Part shown: piece by piece, positions 56,065 through 64,000 of the stretch | Layout: the number at the start of each line of letters is the position of its first letter | Position numbering within the stretch: position 1 is the first letter of the stretch | Origin: Malacoplasma iowae | Lineage (GTDB): Bacteria > Bacillota_I > Bacilli_A > Mycoplasmatales > Mycoplasmoidaceae | Reading direction: 5' to 3' | DNA length: 64,000 nucleotides | NCBI RefSeq assembly: GCF_900660615.1 | Contig: NZ_LR215023.1 | Coordinates: 1,054,001-1,118,000 of the forward strand | The notes under the pieces: generated by a model | Told to the model about the DNA's origin: nothing | The model's input: only the letters and a program-made list of their open reading frames with translations | The model's database searches: none | Made by a program: the position numbers and the translations under genes

Positions 56065-57038
56065 CTTTTTGAAACCATATCTCAGTATTTATCGTATATT
56101 TTTGAAACTGATTTACTATGCATTTGAGCTGATATAATTTCAGCAAAGAATGTAGACAATGAAATAATATGAATTTTTGGATGATTAATTTTTAAATTTT
56201 CAACAATAGTGTCTGTTATATATAAATCAGTAATCACACCAGTCTCAATAGCGTCAATGAATTTTTCTATAGCATTATTTGAAAAAACACCATGTGTTGC
56301 AAGCACAGCAACACTTTTAGCTTTTTTATCTTTTAAAATAGCAGCAGATGATAAGATTGTACCTCCCGTATCAATCATGTCATCTATTAAAACACAATTT
56401 TGGTTTTCAACATCACCTAAGACATTACTAACTTCAACAACATTTGGTTTAGGTCTTCTTTTATCAATGATTGCCAATGGTACATTTATGTGTTCTGAAA
56501 TATCTCTAGCTTTTTTAACAGCACCATAATCTGAAGCTACAATAGTAAAATCATTATTTTTTGTATTTTCTAAGTATTTATTTAATAAAATAGTTGTTGC
56601 TCTTAAAGTATCTACAGGGATATCAAAAAAACCTTGCGTTTGTTCAGAATGAATATCCATTAAAATAACTTTTGTAGCACCAGCTTTTTCTAAAAAACTT
56701 GCAACAAGTTTACAAGAAATCGGTTCTCTACCCTTAGCTTTTCTATCCTGTCTGGAATAGCCAAAATAAGGTATTATAACAGTAATAGAATTAGCTGATG
56801 CTCTTTTTAAAGCATCGATTCCTATTAACAATTCCATCAAATTATCATTAACTGGATTTGATGTTGATTGAATTAATAAACAATCACAATTTCTAACAGT
56901 TTCTTTACTTTTTATTAAAATTTCTCCATCTGCAAATCTTGATATTTGCATTTGCCCCAATTGTATTTTTGCCATTTTTGAAATTTCTTCTGCATAATGC
57001 AATCCATTAGAAAGTCCAAATACTATTCAGTTCTTCAT
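56037..57038 (-). CDS. prs: Ribose-phosphate pyrophosphokinase
   Basis: This 333-residue enzyme makes PRPP from ribose-5-phosphate and ATP for nucleotide salvage. GYSRQDRKAKGREPISCKLVA is the ATP/flexible-loop region, DIHSEQTQGFFDIP the metal site, and VLIDDMIDTGGTI the PRPP-binding loop. The ATG start encodes MKNWIVFG with TGA as Trp. The last codons continue past an internal TGA. Confidence 0.96.
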
Positions 57039-57081
57039 ATAAATTCCTATTAAATTAAATTTTTATATTATATTATAATTC

Positions 57082-59448
57082 TTATATTTTTTTAATTATC
57101 AAATTATTTGATTCAAAATGAGAAATTACAGCATTAAATAAAACATTTATTTCATCAATTGAAAGTGATTTATTTTTGTTTTCATTTAATATTTCAAATT
57201 CAATCGTATATGAATTTTTATTTTCTTCCATTTTGAACACATCTTTTAATTTTCAATTTTTAATCAATTTACATTGGTTTAATTTTTCAACCAATTCAAT
57301 TGCTTTGTTATCTTCAACAACAAATGATAAAACACGAATAATTTTATTGATCACATTATCTTTACTTACTCTAAGATTTAAATCTATTTTTTTCTTATAA
57401 AAATCATCTAATCTTATTTCACAAAAATAAACATCTTCTTTACCAATTTTTTTATTTTTAATAAGCAATGGATTAACTTGTCCTATTATACCAATAGGTT
57501 TTTTTTCACTATTTAAAACTCTTATAGAATTATTTTTTAAATAAAGAGTTTTTAATTCCCCTAAATCTGTATCAAAACAAATTTCATAATTAAAGATTTT
57601 AAACATATCAAGTAATAATGATTTAAACAAGAAAATGTCATTAACAATAAATGATTTGTTAATATTATTTACTCTATAATTACCATAATTTACCAAACAC
57701 AAATGTGTATGAACTTTATCATCATAATTTAGATTTTGAATTTCAAAAATAGGGATTAGTTCATTTTGATGATTAGCATTATATTCATAAACATCTATAT
57801 GTTGTCCAATTAGAGAACTTCTTAGATATTCTCTATCTTTTGAAATTGGATTTATAACTTTTACATGTTTTTTTGAATTAAATAAATTAAATTTGTTGTT
57901 GAAATCAATAGAAGTTAAATTGTAAGTTTTTATTAAACTAAAACCTTTATCAATAAAGTAATTCTTAATTAACATAAGGTTATCGTATTCATAATTGTTA
58001 ATTATTCTCACACCAGTATTATCAATTGGTGTATTCTCAAGTTTATTAACATTTATTTTCTTTAAAATTTCTTCTGCAACATCATTAATATTTTCAATAT
58101 CTATTCTGTATGGTGGTGGCAAAATATAATTATCTTTTATAGAAAACTTCATATCTAATAAGATTTTTTTCAAACTAGCTATTGTATATTTAGCATTTAA
58201 TATTTCATTAATTTTTTCTAGTTCAAACTTAATCTTATTTGGTTGAATATTCAATTTTGAAAATTTTATACCAACAAATTTTGTTTTACTTTTCGATAAT
58301 AAATCAATTAATAATTCAAAAGTTTTGATTGTTATTCACAAAGGAATTTGTTTACTAAAAAGTGTAGAAGCATCTGTTTTTAAACCCATGTTCATTGATG
58401 TTTTTTTAATTGAAACATTATTAAAATTAGCCACTTCAAAAAGAGCTTTTTTTGTTGAATTATTAACACAAGTGTCTTTTAAACCAATTATTCCACCTAC
58501 TCCAATTATTTTTTCATCAGACATAACAACCAAATCATTTTTGTTTAACTCATATTTGTTGTCATCTAAAGCAACAATATTTTTCTTTTTAGAAAAATTT
58601 TCAACAAAGATTGTTTTGCCAAGAGTGTTTTTATCATAACAATGTGTTGGATTGCCTCCAATAATCATTGCTAAATTACTTATATCTACTAATCAATTAA
58701 TTGGTTTAATACCACTATTCATTAAATAACTTTTAACAACTCATGAAGATTCTTTTACTTCGACATCATCAAGTTCTATAGTTCCAAAAAAATCACAGTT
58801 ATCAAGTTTACCAATAGTCATACTATTTTTTTTATATTTTGAAAAATCAAATGAAAAATCTAATTTGTTTTTAGGGTAGAAAATCAACATTAGATCATAA
58901 CCTAAAGCTAAAATACCATTCAATTCATTTCTGTTAGATGGTAGTGATAAATCATATATGACATCATCAAGACCAATGTACTTAAAAACATCAGTATCAT
59001 TTAATTTTGCATTGTCATCTAAAATAATAATTCCATTTTTGTCTTCATCACTTAAATATTCATCTCTAGTTGTTAATTCATTATAACCACACATCATTCC
59101 ATTAGATTCAATACCAAGAATTTCTCTAGATGCTATTTTCATTCCATTTATCATTGTTGCGCCTTTTAAAGCAACAATAACTTTTTTATTTTCCTTAACG
59201 TTATTTGCACCAGTAACTATTATTGTTTCTTTATTGTTAACTAAAACAGTGCACACATTAAGTTTTTCTGATTTGGGGTGTTTTTCAATTTTAACAATTT
59301 TTCCAACTACTAAATTTTCAATTGGGTCAAATTTAGTTACACTTTCAACTTCTACACCAATTGCATTTAACATGTATTCAAGTTCATCATCATTTACACC
59401 TTTTAAAACAGGAAAAAAGGAATTCAATAATTTTTTAGATAATAACAT
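57082..59448 (-). CDS. pheT: Phenylalanyl-tRNA synthetase beta subunit
   Basis: This 788-residue subunit pairs with PheS. An EMAP/tRNA-binding domain comes first (VGKIVKIEKHPKSEKLNVCTV). The B3/4 editing region has SLPSNRNELNGILALG. B5 and the catalytic-like domain follow (for example NPISKDREYLRSSLIGQ). A C-terminal anticodon-type domain ends it. The ATG overlaps the pheS stop (TAATG). Confidence 0.95.
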
Positions 59449-60467
59449 TATCTTTTCCCCCTAAATTGTTTAATTAAATTAAAATCGTTCATATAAATAT
59501 CACGTATATCTGAAATTCCATATTTAATCATTGCAATTCTATCTAATCCAAGACCTGCAGCTATAGCATTTAATTCAGGATTAACTTTTGCAGCTTTTAA
59601 AACATTTGGATGAAGCAATCCTGATCCAAGAATTTCAATTCACCCTGTTTTTTTACACACATTACATCCATCACCATTACACATAAAGCAAGAAATATCA
59701 ACTTCCATTGAAGGTTCTGTGAAAGGAAAATAAGATAATCTATATCTGGTTTTTGTATCTTTATTAAATAAGTATTTCATTAATTCATTAATTAGCCATT
59801 TTAAATTTGAAATAGATAAACCTTTTTTAACTCAAACTAAATCAATTTGATTAAATTGATGCGAATGAGTTGCATCATCATCATCTTTTCTATAAACATT
59901 ACCATAAGAAACAACTTTGATTTCTTGTTCAGATTTGTTTTTTTCTAAATACATAGATGTAACACTAGTACAATGAACTCTTAATAAAAGTTTTTCATTG
60001 ATAAAAAAAGTATCAGATAAACTTCTTGCTGGATGATCATCTTTAAAATTTAATTTGTCAAAATTATAATCAACAGATGTAACTTCATTATCTGTTACTA
60101 TATCAAAAGATAAATCTTTAAAAAATCTTAAAATATCATTTGCAACTAATTCAATTGGATTAAAGCTACCTGATTTCATATAATCACTTGGAAGCATTAC
60201 ATCATATTTTGACTTAATGTCATTTAGTGATGCATTTCTAATGAATTCTAGTTTTTCTTCAAATAAGTTATCTATTTTTGATTTAACATCATTTATTTTT
60301 TGTCCAATTTCTTTTTTAAGTTCAATTGGAGCACTTTTTAGTTGATCATAAAGTTTAGAAATATGATTTTTATTAAAAATATTTTTTGTATCAATTAACT
60401 CTTTTTCATTGTTAATGTTACTTATAATTAACTTAAATTCATCTATTAATTTATTGTAATTTTCCAT
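59448..60467 (-). CDS. pheS: Phenylalanyl-tRNA synthetase alpha subunit
   Basis: This 339-residue catalytic subunit begins with an N-terminal coiled coil (to about residue 90), then motif 2/3 regions of a class II core such as FNPIELVANDI, DDHPARSLSDTF and RVHCTSVTSMYL. THSHQFNQIDLV is also present, with further sequence past a TGA Trp. The ATG at 60467 is taken over a longer upstream codon. It is followed at once by pheT. Confidence 0.95.
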
Positions 60468-60601
60468 AATTATCCTATTTTTGTACATATTAAATTTTAT
60501 ATATAAATTAGTTTTTTGATTAATGAATAATAAATTATTTAAAAAAATGTTATTAGACTCATCTTTAAAATTTAATAAAAGATTTTATCTAACAACAAAT
60601 T

Positions 60602-61288
60602 TTAATAATGTATTTTTAAATATTTTCTAGCCATTTTGTATTCTTTATAATATTTTTCCACATTATTTCAAAATTCCTTTGAATGATTTGGATGAATCAA
60701 ATGTGATAATTCGTGAATCAATAAATAATCAATTATGTTTTCTGGATATAAACAAATTCTTGGAGAAATATTAATTATTTTTTTATTATAAAAGCATTTG
60801 CCAAAACTAGTTTCAGCTCATTTAAATTTAAAGTCATTAAATGATAAACCCATGATTGTTGATCAATAATTAAGTTTTTTGAAAATAAAATCAGAATAAT
60901 TTTTTGTCAAAAACTTTATAATGGTATTCTTTTTTGAAAAATTTTTTCTGACATATAAATTTAAACAGTCTGAATCAATTGAATATTTAAAATTACCAGT
61001 TATCTCAATTCAGTTTATTTGATATTTTTTTCCTAATAAATATATATAATTGTCTTGCAAATTAATCATTGAATTATTTTTTTTACTATTATAACTATTT
61101 AAAATTCAATTTGTGTTACTTGCAATAAAGTTGCTAATATCATTAGCATTAACAATAATTGGTGATCTTATAACTAATTCAAGTTTTTCATTAAAAGACA
61201 TTGCCAATCTTTTATACTTTGTGGAAAATTTAACATTCACTTTAAATTCATTGTTATCTATTAATATACTTGATGAATATGTATTCAT
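60602..61288 (-). CDS. YgjP-type metal-dependent hydrolase (DUF45)
   Basis: The product has 228 residues. The zinc motif HELSHLIHPNHSKEFW is the classic HExxH-like site of the M48/DUF45 YgjP group. Such proteins are small zinc enzymes of uncertain function. An N-terminal beta-rich half precedes it. The start overlaps the dUTPase stop (TAATG), so the two are coupled. Confidence 0.86.
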
Positions 61289-61779
61289 TAATAATTTTCC
61301 TGTTGCCTTTTAAAATTGATTTCATTTTTTTTAATGTAAAAATCAATTATATCTTGAGCAGTAAATCCAAATGTGTGAGCTAATTCAAATAAATGAACTA
61401 TAAATTCTTTACAGTCATTTCTATTTTTAATTTTATTTGCGAGATTAATTAAATCTAAAACCTTTAATGTTAATTGATTATCATCATAAGTTACATCTTT
61501 AATTTCATATTCTGTTTCATCTAAACCAAAGTGCAAACTTATAGATAAAATAAAATGAAGGCAATCTACAAATTCATCACCAAGAACTTGTTTATCATAA
61601 TCTTTTTTTAAACTTCAAAATTTAAAACATCTATTAACATTAATCATTTCGCATATTTCAACAATCAAAGCCAATCTTCTTTTTTCAAAAACTTCATTTT
61701 CATTTATATTGTGTTTTTTATGAATATTGTCATCCAATTCTTTTTGTAATTCTAAAATTTTTCCTATATCTATTTTCAT
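61288..61779 (-). CDS. dUTPase (dimeric, all-alpha type)
   Basis: This 163-residue protein would hydrolyse dUTP (possibly dCTP) to prevent uracil in DNA. RRLALIVEICEMIN is the first metal/phosphate helix and GDEFVDCLHFILSI the second, both diagnostic of the all-alpha NTP pyrophosphatase group. A MazG-type relative is the alternative. The gene sits between the NUDIX and YgjP genes on one strand. Confidence 0.8.
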
Positions 61780-61801
61780 AATTTCTCCACTATTATTAAA
61801 G

Positions 61802-62356
61802 TTATAAATTATTTTTATATTTTAAAAACAATAAATAACAAGACTCTAATGAGATTAAATGTGTTTTATCTTTGTTTTCAAAAATAATTTTCAATAAATT
61901 GTTTTTGTCTATTCATTTATTAGTACTTACAGATTCGAAAATAGTTCCATCGCCACTTGGTTTTTGTTGTTTGCAATTTGTTGCGTCAATTAAAAAATTA
62001 TATACTTTTTCATTCATTTGTGTGGTTGAAATACAAATAGATGATTCGATAACATTGTTTTCATTTACTATAATTCCACCTTCTTCAAAAACTTCTCTAA
62101 TTGCTGTTTTTATTGGTTTTTCATTTTCTTCAATAGAACCAGTTATTGGACAAGGATATAAATCAGATCATAATTTTTTTTCTAAAATTTCAGGCATTGG
62201 TTGATATCTTATTAAAAAGTAATATTTATCATTAATAATTTTAAACACCAAGCAAGCAACACTATTTATAGATCTTCTTTGAGCATATACAAACCCTTTT
62301 TCTGTTTGATATAAACTTAGATGATATGTTGAATAAAGTAATTTATTATTTTTCAT
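61802..62356 (-). CDS. NUDIX hydrolase
   Basis: This 184-residue protein has a full NUDIX box: GSIEENEKPIKTAIREVFEEGG. It contains a Phe/Tyr-rich N-terminus with YHLSLYQTEKGFVYAQRR. The substrate is not readable. Its neighbour Sir2 produces ADP-ribose derivatives, so an ADP-ribose or O-acetyl-ADP-ribose pyrophosphatase is a reasonable guess. The start overlaps the Sir2 stop by 11 bases. Confidence 0.85.
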
Positions 62357-63101
62357 TTATTTTATCTTCCAATATCTTCTTTATTTCTTTAAACACTTTA
62401 TTCATATCATCATTAATCACTATATCTGAATATTTATCATAACTTGTTTGCTGTTTATTAACAATAATAAGTTTTTCACCTTCAAAGTAATTAATATAAA
62501 AAGACGCTGGGTATACAACCAAAGAACTTCCACAAATTATCAAAACATCTGCATTTGATATAGCATTTATTGCTTTACCTACTGTCTTTTCATCTAATGC
62601 TTCTTGATACAAAGTAACATCAGGTCTAATTATTCCAGTGCATGAACATAAAGGAACGCTTGGTTTGAATTTTAATATATCTTTTAAACTATATTTTTTA
62701 AAACATTTCATACAATGATAAGAAGAAGTTGTACCATGTATTTGAATAACATTTGATGAACCACCATGTTGGTGAAGATCATCAATGTTTTGGGTTACAA
62801 CAATTACATTTTTATATTTTTCTAATCAAGCTATAAACTTATGAGTAAAATTAGGTTTTGCATTTGGGTAAACTAAATTATTAAAATAAAATTCATAAAA
62901 TAGCTCAGTTTCATGTAAAAGAAAATCATGACTAACAATTGTTTCAGGACTTATTCCTTTGAATTTTTTGTCAAATAAACCATTACTACTTCTAAAATCT
63001 GGTATACCACTTGCTGTGGAAACACCAGCACCACCAAAGAAAACTATATTTTTGTTTTCATAAATTGCATTAGCAATTTTTTGTACTTTTAAATTACTCA
63101 C
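62346..63101 (-). CDS. cobB: Sir2-family NAD-dependent deacylase
   Basis: This 251-residue sirtuin has the Rossmann motif GAGVSTASGIPDFR, catalytic TQNIDDLHQHGG and IQIHGT, zinc ligands CMKC and CSC, and late GSSLVVYPAS. It removes acyl groups from lysine using NAD. It is the first gene of a run with NUDIX, dUTPase and YgjP genes. Confidence 0.93.
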
Positions 63102-63229
63102 AATTACTCCTCATAAAAAACTATTTTATATAAGTAAAAACAATAATTTTAAATTACTTTACATTTTGAATTATATAAATATAATAATAGTGCTCCCAAT
63201 TTATTTTTGTTTTATTTCTTTATTCCGTT

Positions 63230-63284
63230 CAATTTATGGGGGCTAAAAAGAGGGTTTTACCCTCTTTTTATTTTCCATAAATTG
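63230..63284 (-). terminator. Nested hairpin terminator after the YhcH-family gene
   Basis: An inner 11-bp stem (63244-63254 with 63260-63270, CTCTTTTT tail on both strands) sits inside an outer perfect 10-bp stem CAATTTATGG/CCATAAATTG (63230-63239 with 63275-63284). It may act bidirectionally. Confidence 0.8.
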
Positions 63285-63288
63285 AAAT

Positions 63289-63753
63289 CTAATAACTTAT
63301 TTTAAAGGTAAGTTTTGTGACTTCATTATCATCATATTTTAAATCAGTTAGATGAATTTCATCTTCCATAAAAATAGCAATATCATTTTTTGATAACAAA
63401 AAGTATTTAGCATAATCTGCAACACCTGTATACTCACAAGAATTAGTTTCTATCAATTCTGTTTTATTAGAATATGGTACATCGTTGTTATATGGATAAA
63501 AACCAATTGTTTCATTCCCTTCCAAAACAACATATAAAGTAATAGTCTTATTAAAACTTTTAAAAGTAAGATTCTCTATGTCTTGTCCAACAGATGTAGT
63601 TCTTTTAACATAAATATCTTTATTTTGACCAATTTGAGTTTCAGGTCTGTTAAATTCTGAAAACCCAACACTTGTCAATAAATTAATTAAGTAATCCAAT
63701 AAACTATTTATTCCTTTATATTGTTTTAAATTTGCTATAGTTGTTAAAATCAT
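63289..63753 (-). CDS. YhcH/YjgK/YiaL (DUF386) family protein
   Basis: The product has 154 residues. The cupin-like family is recognised from DIENLTFK, TLYVVLEGNETIGFYP and FLLSKNDIAIFMEDEIHLTDL. Members bind metal and sometimes act on sialic acid or sugar compounds; the substrate here is unknown. The ATG at 63753 has a GGTGG ribosome site supplied by the end of tpx and starts one base after the tpx stop. Confidence 0.82.
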   Translation of the reverse strand: MILTTIANLKQYKGINSLLDYLINLLTSVGFSEFNRPETQIGQNKDIYVKRTTSVGQDIENLTFKSFNKTITLYVVLEGNETIGFYPYNNDVPYSNKTELIETNSCEYTGVADYAKYFLLSKNDIAIFMEDEIHLTDLKYDDNEVTKLTFKISY

Positions 63754-63754
63754 T

Positions 63755-64000
63755 TTATCCACCAATTTTTTTTATTTCTTTTTTGATTTCTTCAAAATCT
63801 AATGATTCACCAATCTTTTTAGATCTTTGCAAATAAGTAACTTTATTATCTTTATCAACAATAAAAAATGCTCTATATATTAAATTAAAATACTTAATGT
63901 GTAACCCACAATTTTTTGCAAAATTATGAGTTTTATAATCTGATAATAAAAAAACGTTTTCATAGCTTTCATTATTGCATCATCTTTTAAATGCAAAAGG
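63755..64000 (-). CDS. tpx: Thiol peroxidase, C-terminal part
   Basis: The frame runs off the right edge; 81 C-terminal residues remain. PFAFKRWCNNESYENVFLLSDY with the resolving Cys, followed by HNFAKNCGLHIK and RAFFIVDKDNKVTYLQ, fits atypical 2-Cys peroxiredoxin Tpx. It detoxifies peroxides. It is transcribed with the YhcH-family gene. Confidence 0.85.

Noticed and set aside
1-64000. CRISPR array or restriction-modification system
   Set aside because: No spaced identical repeats, Cas genes or methyltransferase genes were seen.
1-64000. Replication origin
   Set aside because: No dnaA/dnaN genes or cluster of DnaA boxes was seen; the AT-rich gaps have no such boxes.

Overview
The window is a very AT-rich stretch of a mollicute (Mycoplasma-type) chromosome. 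UGA must be read as tryptophan: almost every conserved gene (tsaD, ileS, miaB, pheT, potA, dinB, the transposases) carries in-frame TGA codons where family members have Trp. Several gene orders match those I recall from Mycoplasma genitalium/pneumoniae: potABCD-tsaD, a Ser/Thr kinase next to rsgA, and three small genes ending in acpP. The IS30-family element behaves like IS1630 of M. fermentans. I would place the organism among the mycoplasmas/malacoplasmas but cannot name a species.

Layout. 1-2.9 kb: 3' end of galU, a decayed IS256-family element and a ferritin. 3.0-4.2 kb: IS30-like copy 1. 4.2-10.1 kb: a YfcC-type carrier, DNA polymerase IV, IS copy 2 and an LPG-synthase-type membrane protein. 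10.1-10.8 kb: six tRNA genes (transcription order Tyr, Gln, Lys, Leu, Gly, Ser). 10.9-17 kb: greA, two related membrane proteins, a 590-residue acidic protein with a nuclease-like C-terminus, acpP and its three partner genes. 17-24.5 kb: tsaD, polyamine uptake genes potDCBA and a double-HAD protein. 24.6-25.7 kb: IS copy 3. 25.8-29.7 kb: trmB, an ABC exporter, a type III pantothenate kinase homologue and a SemiSWEET-like protein. 29.8-31 kb: IS copy 4. 31-36 kb: an RpiR-type regulator, a nucleoside deoxyribosyltransferase, rsgA, a Ser/Thr kinase and miaB. 36-50 kb: a lipoprotein region with three tandem ~970-1000-residue transglutaminase-like lipoproteins, a lipoprotein behind a poly-T promoter spacer, and a probable small RNA. 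50-64 kb: a TDT-type transporter, ileS, rnmV, prs, pheT/pheS, a YgjP-type metalloprotein, dUTPase, NUDIX, Sir2, a YhcH-family protein and the end of thiol peroxidase.

Most genes lie on the minus strand in tightly packed operons whose stop and start codons overlap (potB/potC, potC/potD, pheS/pheT, dUTPase/YgjP, Sir2/NUDIX, kinase/rsgA, rnmV/prs).

The most notable features are: four near-identical IS30-family copies, each inserted into a hairpin terminator and each flanked by duplicated inverted repeats of 21, 41, 61 or 47 bp; the surface transglutaminase-like trio with a shared extended -10 promoter; an 18-nt poly-T spacer that looks like a phase-variable promoter; and an uncharacterised protein pairing a disordered acidic region with a PD-(D/E)XK-like domain.
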